Positions 12,012 through 22,454 of a DNA stretch of 64,000 nt are shown here, in pieces. Where the stretch lies: positions 806,001 through 870,000 of the forward strand of contig JAXBDG010000010.1 of assembly GCA_036320915.1 (NCBI GenBank), in the 5' to 3' direction. The translations under genes and the position numbers were made by a program. Below the pieces are notes generated by a model. The model saw only the letters and a list, made by a program, of their open reading frames with translations. It made no database searches and had not been told where the DNA came from. The first letter of the stretch is position 1. Each line of letters opens with the position of its first letter. This DNA is from Linnemannia elongata (lineage: Eukaryota > Mortierellomycota > Mortierellomycetes > Mortierellales > Mortierellaceae).

Positions 12012-12306
12012 GCAGCTTTCGATTCGCCCAGCTTTCGATTCGCCCAGCTAAATGAATTTTTTTTTTGATCAAATATTCACTCTTTACTCTCTCCTTTGTC
12101 AATTGTAGTTGTTGGCATTGCTTGCGACGATCGCGTTGTTGAAGAAGCTCCCGAGTGATGACACGATCGAGGACCGCTACTCGGCTGAGCACTCCCAGAG
12201 ACTACTCCGCGGTTTGCGCAACGAAGACGAGGGCCGTGCAGGATACGGCGATCAGTCTGGAACTGCGGAGACTCGAGGAGGTTATGGATCGACTCCCGGC
12301 CAGTAG
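10893..12306 (+). CDS. Tetraspanin-like four-pass membrane protein
   Basis: Five exons, 10893-10961, 11080-11259, 11485-11559, 11705-11962 and 12109-12306, all phase 0, encode 259 residues. Three hydrophobic helices (LYILILNFVTLLASLMLF; AWGLIILSLVVFLVSVLGG; LLSILVVLQLTFLIYAMI) precede one extracellular loop of about 75 residues, then a fourth helix (LLALLATIALL). The loop holds a CCG triplet at about 137-139 and later Cys residues (KEAC, VSCKQQ), the tetraspanin signature. The C-terminal tail is charged and Gly-rich. Fungal tetraspanins such as Pls1 act in polarised growth and membrane organisation; which subgroup this belongs to cannot be judged. Intron 4 contains a 35-T run and a 16-bp tandem duplication. 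Confidence 0.85.
11976..12010. repeat. Poly-T tract (35 T) in tetraspanin intron 4
   Basis: This uninterrupted T run begins 13 bases after the GTATGT donor at 11963. Confidence 0.9.
12013..12044. repeat. Perfect 16-bp tandem duplication in intron
   Basis: The unit cagctttcgattcgcc occurs twice back to back, followed by another partial cagc. It lies directly after the poly-T tract in tetraspanin intron 4. Confidence 0.95.
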
Positions 12307-12585
12307 GCTCTCTACTTTTTTTTGAACCCTTTTCTCGGGGTTTCCTTTCTGTTACTCTTTTTTTTTGTCGCGAAGTGATTTGGTTCAGGTCTATAAAATT
12401 GCTACGTTCCTGCTCATCGTCCCTCCCTTTTCTTGCTCTATGCCACTATCGCACCAGATCTGGCCATCTTTTTTTTTCAGCTCATACTCCTATTACCTGT
12501 CTACACTAGCAAATTAAAAAAACACGCACACACACACGCACAATACAATAGTATCCAACGCTTTAATATACATGATTTACATAAC

Positions 12586-14894
12586 TCATGATCCCCAGGT
12601 GGCAGCCTGAAGAGCGACCATAACCCAGACCAAAATCCCAGGCACACCCACCACACAATAACTCCAAAACAGCAATCTAGCCATCTTCTTTTCAAAGAAC
12701 CCATTAATCTGACAAATCTGCATCATGTTGACGGCAGTGGGCGAGGCCGACAACATGACCATCGTCAGTCGGAAGATGGGGTCTCCGAGGAGGGTCGGGG
12801 AGAGACTGTTGGGGACTAGGAGGATGGCAGGGAGGGTGATGAGGGGGGAGAGGAACATCCTACAGAAGAGGATGAATGGGACTGGGTTGTTGTTCCTCTT
12901 TTCATTTGAGTCCTTGTTGTGGGATCCGTGTTCCAGAAGGTGAGAGTGATGGTGTTGGTGCTGGTGAGGATGATCGGATGCAGATTTTTGGGTAGTAGTA
13001 GTGCTGTGGGCCAACAATGGGCTGGACTCGTTGCTGCTGACTGAAGTACTGCTTCCACTGCTGCTGCTGCTGCTGCTGCTGTTACCTCCACGCCTACTGC
13101 TAATATCGTTCGAATGCTGAGGTGCCTCCGAAATCAAAAGAGCGCCATAGGGTGCTGTTGGTGCTGTTGGTGCATGTAAGCTGCTGGCCGTCGAGGATGA
13201 CGATGTAACATTCGCCGACGAATTTGACTGTGCCTCAGTATTACTGTCAAAGCTAAGGACCTGCGCGCCAAGACAGAGCAAGATCATGGGGACTGCGGCT
13301 CGACCACACGTATCCAGAGGTCTGATAAGGAAGATGAACACCTTCGAATCCGGATCCATAAGGATATGATGCAGAGGTCGGATTAATCCGACGATGAGCG
13401 CCACAATTGCGGTAACCAGCGGAGGCTGCAAGAGTCCGCGCGCCTTCTTGAGGATAGCGACCAGTCGTGAAGTCCATGTCGTTGGTGTGACTGTGGTTGG
13501 TGGTAAGGTCTGAGGATCTAGGTGAGAGTCCACGTCAATGATGACATCCCCTAGGTCATTGTTGGATATCGCCACTGGTCCTGTGCTATTGTCATTGTTG
13601 CTGGTGCCTCCTTCTTCCTTGCCGTTGGTATTGTCTCCCTTGTGGTGCGACAACAGATTTAGGCCAAACGACCATCGAACAAGATTGTCAAACACACTTG
13701 TAAAAAGAATGTATGACACACCCCTACAAAAAACATTGATTTCAAAAAAAAAAAAAAAAAAAAAAAAACGTTTTCGTTTAGTATCTCTTTACTTCTGATC
13801 CACTTCACTCCCCATGATTTAGTTTTTTTTCCCCAATAGTTGCACACAATTACCTTGCAAGGACAGCCTCAGCAGTATCATTCTCATCCCTGAGCAGCAA
13901 CTTAGCCGCCCCACTCAGAGCCAAACTCTGAACCAACGCAATGGGGAGTGAGTTGTTATTAAAGAACATAATACTCGCCGTCGCAAACCGAGTTTCTTCC
14001 TTCGTCAACCGCAATAGCTTCGATCCGATCTGGGCAACAGTGAAGTTGACAATTAGAAAAACTGAATAGAAGAGAGGTATGGGCCAGAAAGTGACGAACC
14101 GGTCCCAGCTCAGGGCGGATGCGATCTTTGTGAAGATTAGACATGGCGTCAGGAAGTAGAGGTTGATTTTTGACAGACCCTAGTGTATTGTTGTTGGAGG
14201 GAAGGAATTAGAATGGTCGTTATGTAAACAGTGCCTGATATTCGTTAATATAATGTGGATGCGAGATTAATGGCACGAGCAGTAGGAAAGGAACTTACTC
14301 TTTGGGTTTGTGGGGAGAGGAGGCCAGCTTTGGTGAGGAGGATACCACAGATCACAACCACAATGACCTGACTGACAGCCTAGGAACAACCAATTGAGAA
14401 GTGCAAACAACAAAGAACGACGTTATTAGCAAACAGCAACAACAACACTAGCATTGATAATGAAATAGAGGGATGATAAGGCTCAATTCTAAGTTAAATG
14501 TCGTCATTAACGGCTTGGTCTGGATCGATTAGGGTAAAGGGGGAAAAAATGGGTTCAAACACCACAGCCATCCCTATATACAGCGAACAGTCTCCATGAA
14601 AGCAAAATGGGAGGAAAGCATGCATTGACCGAGAGTTGATGAATGACACTGAGCAAGCGTGCATGAGATTAGATGCCACAAGAGGTTCGGAATGAGAGTG
14701 GACGAATCGACTACAGTAGTTTAAGATCCAAAACAGGCGATCGAGAGGTCGTGTGCAAATAATTAAGTGGTGGGCGAAATAGAGGTAAGGGTACTCAGAT
14801 TTGGTTGGATGCTGTTTGTGGTTGGAGAGAGGCAGGGGGTGATGCTACACACCTCAGCAGCTGCTTCAGCAAGTGCGAACCAGTCGATCCCCAT
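12586..14894 (-). CDS. Auxin-efflux-carrier (AEC/PIN-like) family transporter
   Basis: Exons on the minus strand: 14894-14853, 14379-14299, 14179-13854, 13723-12586, giving 528 residues with consistent phases. The N-terminal half carries hydrophobic helices with family-typical stretches: VVVICGILLTKAGLLS, KINLYFLTPCLIFTKIAS, and SIMFFNNNSLPIALVQSLA. The C-terminal half has FILFCRMFLSPLITLPAILLV, LTMVMLSASPTAVNMMQ and a final helix before the stop. Between the halves lies a central cytosolic loop rich in S, N, H and T, probably disordered. Yeast relatives (YBR287W, YNL095C, ECM3) sit in the ER or other internal membranes and their substrates are poorly defined. A 25-A run (T on the coding strand) lies in intron 3 just before the acceptor. 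The gene is convergent with the tetraspanin. Confidence 0.88.
13744..13768. repeat. Poly-A tract (25 A) in AEC intron 3
   Basis: Read on the coding (minus) strand this is a T run ending about 20 bases before the 3' splice site. It may double as part of the polypyrimidine tract. Confidence 0.85.
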
Positions 14895-15653
14895 GGGTAT
14901 TGTTGAATGTGAGAGAGGGAATCGGTTGGAAGAGAAATAAAAAGAGGGGTAATGAAATTGAAGAAGAAGAAAGGAAAGGTGAGAAAGACATAACGGACGC
15001 CGTTCGGAGGTCGAGGGTATAAATAAATTAGGATGGCTCTACGGATCTGTTTATTCCGAAGTTCGTCTTTCCTCACTCCTGCACTACGCCTCCTTTGTGT
15101 AGCGATGTGGTGTGTGGTCCTTGCTCCAGACACAAAAAAAAAAGATGGATCGTGACAAAAAAGTGCGAAGTGACTCGTACATGACGTGCTCCTCTGTGCA
15201 CAACATATGCGCTGGTGCATGTCAGAGTCGCCATGTTATCTCTTTCCGAGACAGCCCTTTAGCGTTTGTGCACGAGATTCCTATCGGCACTCATCATCCA
15301 ACAACCGTTTGGATCAAAGAGGGTAAGGGGCTAGGATGGCGTGAGAAGAGAACGTCAGATCTCGGAAATATTCTTCGTTGAAGGATGGTCCAATACATTC
15401 GTTTATACATGCTTGCAAAATGAGAGTTTGGGCTCTGGCTGCTAGGGTATCGATGTTCATTTTTCATTGAGCAGTGATCATTGATCGCCAGATCAAGACC
15501 GATAAGGTTGTCTGTTTCTTGATTGAATCCGTTGATCGCACTGTCTCGTTTGTTCAGTACAAGTTTTCGTTCACTTTTTATTTTCTTCTACTCTCACATC
15601 AGTTATGAGTGAGTTGGTATCTATTGGGGCATATACATCCCTGTAACAGTATT
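14895..15653. other. Intergenic region upstream of the AEC gene
   Basis: This region lies between the AEC transporter start and the 3' end of the acyl-CoA dehydrogenase gene. No coding sequence, RNA gene or repeat stands out. Confidence 0.5.
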
Positions 15654-17915
15654 TTACAGCTTGGCGCCATACATCATCGAGGCAACCTTGATGGACTGGC
15701 GCATACCAAGGTCCAACATAATCTCCTCAGATCCTCCAGGAATGGCATATGCACGGACTTCACGGTAGATACGCTCAATCTTCTCGCCCTGTCCACCACG
15801 AGTATAAGCCAGTCCACCAAAGATCTGGGATGCCTCACGGGCACAGTACTCGAGTGTTTGGGTCGCCTGGGCCTTGAGCAACGCAATGGGGCCTCCCAAC
15901 TTGATCATCTGGAGATCCTCGGGCATGGTCATTGTCTGGTAGATCACATTTTCAGTCCAGGCGTGGGTTGCCTCAATCTGGCGGGACATGTGGGCGAGCT
16001 TGTTACGGAGCACGGGGTGGTTAACCAACTTGACACCAAAAGTCTTGCGCTTACTTCCGTACTTGATCGCCTCCTCGAGACAGACACGGGCCAGTCGGTT
16101 GGCCTGGACTACAATTCCCATGCGCTCGTGGTTAAAGTTCTCGACGATGTACTTGAATCCGCGATTCTCCTTGCCGACCAGGTTGGCCTTGGGGACGAGG
16201 ACGTCCTCAAAGTTGATGTAGGCAGTTCCAGAAGACCAGACACCAGAGCATTGCATCTGACGGGTCGAAACTCCGGGCATGCCACGCTCAATGACAATCA
16301 AGGAGACTCCACCCATTCCATCGCCACCGGTACGGCAGGCTACGGTGAAGAAATCGGCAAAGGTACCGTTGGTGATCCACTTCTTCTCGCCGTTGATGAT
16401 ATAACCGTCATTAGCCTCGTTGGCCACAGTAGTCAAGTTGGCGACATCAGATCCAGCCTGGGGCTCGGTAATGGCCAGGCAGATGGTTTTTCGACCGGCC
16501 AAGCAGTCGGGCACAATGCGTCTCTTCAACTCTTCGGAGCCATTGACAATGATTGGAGGGAGACCAATACCAAGTCCTCCGCAAAGACCCCAGAGGACAC
16601 CACCGGAGCCGCAGCGGGCGAGTTCGTCTCCGATGATGAACGAGTGGAAAGCATCAAATTCAGCGGGATCCACAATTGCGTTGGCACCACCTTTGAACAA
16701 GGTCGAGGACTCGACATCAAAGTACTCGGTAGGAAGCTTGCCATGGCCAGCAATCGAGGCAAGAATACCGTGTTCAGCGCACTTGCCAAAGAGAGACATG
16801 GGGACTTGCTTGGCCTCGTCCCACTCGTGGACATGGGGCATAATCTCGGTATCTACAAACGCGCGCATGAAGCGACGAAGACGGCGGTGAGACTCCTTGT
16901 AGTAAGGGCTTCCCCACTGCTGGTACCTGAGTACAAGAGAGGGATAAAAAGAGGGATCGTCAGTTAATGTTGAACAGGAGCAAGGCGCAAAAGTTGTGAG
17001 AGAAGAAAGACAGAGACTCACCAGGATGGATCGCCAAAGGGAACCATTTCGCCGAACTGGAGCTCGTCATCATCATCGACGGGAGCAGCGGCAGTGGGGG
17101 CAGCACCACCTTCCTTGGGGGCCTCGCCGATGACACCGATGCAAAGGGCGCCGTACTTTTCGAGGACACCTGCATAGTATAGTAAGGTGGGGATGACATT
17201 GTTGTGTGTTAGGTTTGTAAGGCAATGGGCAAGAGACATAATACGACAAGGTTTAATTCATGTGTTTCATATGACAAAGGTTAGTCCATGCCAACTGCGT
17301 GTTAAATAAAACAACAAAGAAGCATACCTGCGTTATGGAAGGCATCGAACTGCTTGGTGGCATCCATGCCAGCGTTCTTCAACAAGATCTTCTACTCATC
17401 CCCAAAAAATGGAGGCGCGAAAAAAGAATCAATCTTTGTTCATCGAGATGCAGAGCTAGACCCATGCTCATTCTCTTCACACTCGTCTCTCCTCCGAGTC
17501 ATCATTCTTTTTAACGTTTGGTCAGTCATCTCCACAACTAAGAAAGAACAGAGTTCGGCTTTTTTTTTACTTTTTTCCGCGATTCTTATTCCAATCCCCG
17601 CCGTTTTTTTCCACACTCTCTGTTGGCCTTTGCTTTTTCCCTTTGGTTTACCTTTCCACCGGGGTGGTCGTTAAGGAAGTTGGTGACATCGTACACCTTG
17701 TCGTGAATAATGACCCAGCAATCGTTCTATCCATTTATAACATCGAAAAACAATGCACAAGAGTAATTGATTAGCACAAATCGCGGGAAACAAGGGTGAG
17801 ACGAACAAAGAGACAATTTTTCGCTTCCTTGTGTTCCGCGGTCCGCATTGATTGCATGTTGTACCTCGGAACTGTGAGCGGCGACCTGGCTGGCTTGGAA
17901 ATATCCTGTAGTCAT
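15654..17915 (-). CDS. Cytochrome b5 / acyl-CoA dehydrogenase fusion
   Basis: Exons on the minus strand: 17915-17865, 17726-17652, 17391-17328, 17169-17022, 16926-15654, giving about 536 residues. Residues 1-75 form a cytochrome b5 domain: [20 protein letters not shown] and QFDAFHNA, with His38 and His61 as the likely haem ligands. A short Ala/Pro/Asp linker ([13 protein letters not shown]) leads into a full acyl-CoA dehydrogenase: [55 protein letters not shown], and [15 protein letters not shown] near the C-terminus, where the catalytic Glu region lies. The dehydrogenase part should oxidise an acyl-CoA at C2-C3 with FAD, and b5 may pass electrons or act in an extramitochondrial variant. Such fusions are known in fungi. 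Substrate and organelle cannot be read from the sequence; no N-terminal targeting peptide is obvious. Confidence 0.93.
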
Positions 17916-19439
17916 GATGTGAAATGGTTCGCGTGGGTGCTGAAAGATGGTTTCAAGACGAGCCTTGAACTGGAATTGGAGTGGGAAGCTGAGGTCCGAG
18001 ATGGCGGAAGGAGAGTTTTAGAAGAGGGTAGTCGTAAGGGACAAAGAAGAGGATGAAATTAGGAGATGAATGGGTGACAATTGAAAGTGTGAAGTAGGAA
18101 AAGAAGAAAGAGAAGAAAGAGAAAAAAGAGGAGGACGGAGGGCACTACTTTTTGAGTCCACCATTCATCGATCGTGTCCAGTGTCCATGACTAGCTCTCC
18201 CTGTATGTTTCTGATTGTTTACTCCTCTGAACCCCGGACTCTCTCACTATGCCTCGCCACCTCCGGTGTTAGTCCACATCTCAGACCAAAGAGATCGAGC
18301 ACCTCCTGTTGGCAAGATTGACATTCAGGGCTGATGTGAGGGTGAGATAAGTTGGTGTGTTTGTTTCGGCGTCTCCTTCGACTCGTGTTTAAGGAACACA
18401 CACATAGAGGAGGGTCATTGGATGTGGAGAGGGCCGATTTGTTGCACAGATGAGCACAACAGCACGAGAAGGATACTGCTACTACCACAAACGCTGACAG
18501 AGGAAAAGGCCGAGCGTCTAGTGGGAGGATTCGATCGTTGTTCATATGTCAAAGGGTAAAATCAAAACACAAACAACAAGGCCTCCCTTTTTGATCTATC
18601 CTGTTTGTTTTATGCAGCTAAAGGCGAAAAATAAAAAAAGGTCCGGGATGCACTCCTCAAAGTGTCAACGGTCAATGTCTGGTTAGAAAGCAGAGGTCAC
18701 CTACTACTGTAGTATCCATTTTGACTACTCCACCTTCACTCTCTGGTTGTTTGAAAAACTACGTCGAGTATTAGTCAACTGGATACCTAATTCTACAAGA
18801 AGAGCAACGCCTGCCTCTGTCCAATTCGGGAAAGAGGATAGAAGAGAACACCGGTCTTTGATCGCATTTCGGCTGGAGAAGGACAAGAAAACGCCGAGAG
18901 ACAGCCGAGGGCGGCGGGGGTGTGATACCCGTTCACTTACTGGCGACCCTTGCATGAATGCTACCTAAGGTAAGAACAAGAGAGGGAATACCGATTGCTA
19001 ATAACGTTTCACGACTGCATTGTTTTCTTGTCTGTTGTTTGTATTTCGGACAAACAGAAAACCGGACTAGGACTAGATAATGCTCTCATTTTTATGTATT
19101 CGTTGATTGTCGTGCTTTCTATTGCTATTTTCCATAACTCACCCTCTCACCCTTCTCTCCCTTTCTCTTTTGAACTCTGTCCAGAGAGTGTGGAGAAGAA
19201 CAAGTCCTTCGGAGTACTTTAAATGTGGGGAAGGAAACCATAAGTGTAAATCGCGACCGCTGGGCTCTATCATTGCCAAGGTGCTTAACAGACCTGGTAG
19301 GCGCCAAAGAAAACGTGCGAGAAAAGGCGTAGGAAAGTGGGTTATTTACAAATTGCATTGAACTAGCAAGTATAGATCCTGACTCTTCACCCCGTGCCGG
19401 GATCTTATCAAGGTCAACTTCAGATCATTGGAACATTCA
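17916..19439. other. Intergenic region upstream of the acyl-CoA dehydrogenase gene
   Basis: This 1.5-kb stretch lies between the b5-dehydrogenase start and the F-box relic. Only short frames without family features are present. No RNA gene or repeat is recognised. Confidence 0.45.
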
Positions 19440-20640
19440 TCCTTTTAAGGGCCCTCTCTTCCAATGCCCTGGATCCGCCATCGCCCCCACAGCTGCATAA
19501 AAATATCAAGCGAGAACGTGTGGCAGGACTACTCCCAATCCAGCAGCAGGTCTTCCAAAGCAGAAAAGTCTGTGAGGATAGCGGCCAAGTCATCCATCCA
19601 GCTCCACAAGGTCCTGGTACTCCTGAAGAAGGTGAAGCAACAGCTCTTTGGTTAAAGTCTGATCTCTCGGAAGACGCAAGCGATTGATCAGGGCAGATTT
19701 TCTTCACTATCAGGATATCGAAATGCTGAGGGATGAGCTCGCACGAAAGCTAAGGATTCCAAGGTAGCACAGAGTTGTTAAATGTTGAAGAAGAAGAGGG
19801 GAAAGAACCGATTCCTCGGGTTGGCCTCGATCGTCCATCTCCACAATGATCCGCTTGAGGTTGGGCAGAGTTCTCCAACTAGGGACGGTGAGATCAGGAC
19901 AGGCTCAAGCACGGATATTCGAAGAGTTCCAGCACCAGCCGCAGAAATGATGACAGCAGTAGGCTCGACATCAGCAGCGGTGTAGGCTTCAGTATCGGTG
20001 CTATCGTCAGCATCCAACTCGTAGTCGGTATCAGCGTCATCGCCAGACCCAACATCCCTATCAACGACAAAACCATTACCTTCCGCGTTGCAAGTGCAAG
20101 CTTTTGGACTTGACCGTGAGCGTGACCAAAGAGTCCGAGCAGCGTCGAAAAATAGCCTCAACCTCCGCATGGTTGTAGACTATCTCGGTTCTCATCTCCA
20201 CCTCCTCCGGAAACTCGAGCCCCATCATGGCAATGAGCAAGGGTTGATGAACATACTCGTTGGCATGATTGATGTTGTCGAGAGTGATGCATTGCAAGCA
20301 AGGGCTAGGGACTACGAAATGGGTCGCGGAGGTAGGTATAGTTCCGCTGACGGGGACGGTGGAGGTCTTGGTGTTGAGTTTTGAGCAGGCGGGCTGAAGG
20401 ATTTGATTACAGGTGGAAGATCCTCAAAGAGCGTATCTTGCAGATCCATCTCTAGCGAACGGATCCAGTCAGTCTTCTGCCGAGCAGACTCCCTCGTTTC
20501 AGCAGATGTCATGCCATTTGAGCGGGGTCTGACATCCTTCAAGACATACGAGGCAAAGAGCTGGTCTCATAGTTAGCAGGTGTGTTTGCATTTCCCATGG
20601 TCCGCCGGGTCGAGCGATTCGCAAGTATGGTTGAAAGTGA
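19440..20640 (-). pseudogene. Degenerate F-box/LRR gene relic
   Basis: Reading the minus strand, fragments of the same family as the intact neighbour appear in changing frames. An F-box-like piece at 20623-20576 reads CESLDPADHGKCKHTC, matching the neighbour's CDLISPKDVWSCRRTC. It runs straight into in-frame TAA (20575-20573) and TGA (20569-20567), then FASYVLKDVRP. Next comes TDWIRSLEMDLQDTLFEDLPP, equivalent to the neighbour's DRIRSLHIYIADTIF. LRR-like pieces follow in other frames: WRTLPNLKRIIVEMDD (about 19.85 kb), RLRLPRDQTLTKELLLHLL (about 19.66 kb) and MDDLAAILTDFSALEDLLLDW (about 19.58 kb), each broken by stops or frameshifts. Introns could explain some breaks but not the stops inside the F-box. 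Ends are approximate. Confidence 0.6.
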
Positions 20641-20897
20641 GAGAATTTTTGAAGATGGTGATCGTGTTCGAGGTCATGATCAGGCTCCTCATTCGGTGCG
20701 AGTGTGTTTCTTGCATGGTGTTTTATCGAGATGGGTGTTGATCTGAAGAAAGAAAAGGCAAAGAGAAAAACTAAGGGGTGCAATTTTTTTGAGCTCGAAG
20801 GATGCGACGGAGGCACAACAGCGAACACTTGCTTTGCCTGGATTGACCAATCGATAATTGATCAGCCATTTATTTCTTTTGAACCATGGCATCCCAG

Positions 20898-22454
20898 TCA
20901 CTTCAACCCCATCCACCGCAGAAAAGTCTCATCAACCACCTCTTCGTCATCTTGACCTTCTTCCCTCTGAAGCTCAAGCGCGTCTTCAATCGGGACCACA
21001 GGATCCATCCACAACAGTTTCATATTCCGCAACCTGGGCAACGCCTTCATCCTCCTTGCAAGCTGTAACACTCTTCTAGCATTAACCATCCTCTGCTCTA
21101 TTCCGCCTGGCGTATCCCTCTCGTCCGCAGTTCGCTGCCCCTCCATCACCCTATCCCATATGTCTCCCTCATCGATCGAAAGAGAAAAGAACCCAGGCGA
21201 CCCAATCGGGATCTCTAGCTCCTCTAACCACCTCGACGCCGCCCACTGAATCTCCACGAACTCCTGCAACCCAACGCCCGTCGCCTCAATCTCCCATTCA
21301 TGCACAACCTTCAACTTCCTCAACCTTGGACATCTCTGCAACACCTGCGATACACACGCACCTATCCTCGCCCGATTATCCGTATCAAAACCTGCCGATA
21401 CCTCGAGCACCTCCAACGTCGACCCAGATTGCTCCAACAGGACCTCAATCACCTCGGGGGTCATATCCTCCGAATAGCAGAACGCAAACTCGACCAGACT
21501 TGGGTACGCCCACAGGATGTCGAGGCACCTGTCGTGTGTCAAATCATCATGTTCCGAGAACCGAAGCATTCGGTCGATGTGGGGGCAGGACTCGATTAGG
21601 ATGGTGACCATTGTGTCGCTGTGTGACATTCGGATCGAGGGTAGAGCGAGCTCTCGGAGATGCTGGCTATGGCGCAGGAGAGGGAACAAGATGGCTTCCT
21701 CTTGGAATTTGAGCTGGTGTCTCAGGACAAGCCGCGTAAGGCTAGGGAACTCTCTCCAGGGTGGTAGAGATATCCTTTGACAATTATCCCCTCCTAGCTC
21801 TGTAATAAACTGAGTGCGTTCGAACCGGGCCGTGTTGTTGATGGTGAGCTCTGTGAGAGTGTCAGGACAGTAAAGCAGGATGGCAGCTAATACAGTCACG
21901 TCGTAGGTTTGTCGGAGATCGAGTTCGAGTGTTGAAATGGCCGATTGTCGTAGTCCAATCAATACTGGGGGCGTGAAGTACTCAGGAATGAGGGCAGTGA
22001 ACTCCATAGCAATAGTGAGACATTCCAAGTGCGGGTTCTGAGCAATGAGATGTGTCGCTCCTGCTTGCGGTGAGTTCTTAGGACGGCTGCTGTTGCTATT
22101 GTGATCATCCTGCCGTGACAGATCGCGATTGTGATTATTGCTGCTGCTACTGCTGCCGCCATAGCATGTGAGTTGAGTGAGCCGAGTACAAGAAGGAACA
22201 AGGAAGATAGTGTCGGCGATATATATATGCAATGACCGGATCCTGTCCGCATTCTTTTGAAGGAGTTGTGTTGCTTCAAAGGGCCGCGCTGTCCTACGAG
22301 AGAGTCGAATGTGGTGCCAGACATACGGTTCAAAGTTGTGGGACCAGACTTGACAGGTCCGCCTGCATGACCACACGTCCTTTGGACTGATCAAGTCGCA
22401 GATGATGTCGAGAATCAGAGGGATCTCGAAGATGGAGATTGTGCCAGGCGGCAT
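20898..22454 (-). CDS. F-box/leucine-rich-repeat protein
   Basis: This single uninterrupted exon encodes 518 residues. An F-box sits at about residues 7-50: FEIPLILDIICDLISPKDVWSCRRTCQVW, then YVWHHIRL. It is followed by the family anchor DRIRSLHIYIADTIF, an N/S-rich insertion (GGSSSSSNNHNRD), and degenerate LRRs (HLECLTIAMEF, TLELDLRQTYD, SLTRLVLRHQ, HLRELALPSIRM, RLRKLKVVHEWE). The F-box should bind Skp1 in an SCF ubiquitin ligase and the repeats should choose targets; the target is unknown. The acidic C-terminus (EGQDDEEVVDETFLRWMGLK) may be a tail. A broken relative lies immediately downstream on the same strand, suggesting a tandem duplicate. Confidence 0.88.
   Translation of the reverse strand: MPPGTISIFEIPLILDIICDLISPKDVWSCRRTCQVWSHNFEPYVWHHIRLSRRTARPFEATQLLQKNADRIRSLHIYIADTIFLVPSCTRLTQLTCYGGSSSSSNNHNRDLSRQDDHNSNSSRPKNSPQAGATHLIAQNPHLECLTIAMEFTALIPEYFTPPVLIGLRQSAISTLELDLRQTYDVTVLAAILLYCPDTLTELTINNTARFERTQFITELGGDNCQRISLPPWREFPSLTRLVLRHQLKFQEEAILFPLLRHSQHLRELALPSIRMSHSDTMVTILIESCPHIDRMLRFSEHDDLTHDRCLDILWAYPSLVEFAFCYSEDMTPEVIEVLLEQSGSTLEVLEVSAGFDTDNRARIGACVSQVLQRCPRLRKLKVVHEWEIEATGVGLQEFVEIQWAASRWLEELEIPIGSPGFFSLSIDEGDIWDRVMEGQRTADERDTPGGIEQRMVNARRVLQLARRMKALPRLRNMKLLWMDPVVPIEDALELQREEGQDDEEVVDETFLRWMGLK

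Noticed and set aside
15609..16967. 452-codon open frame on + opposite the acyl-CoA dehydrogenase
   Set aside because: It is a mirror of a highly biased coding exon. Its translation has no family features, while the minus strand encodes a clearly conserved enzyme.
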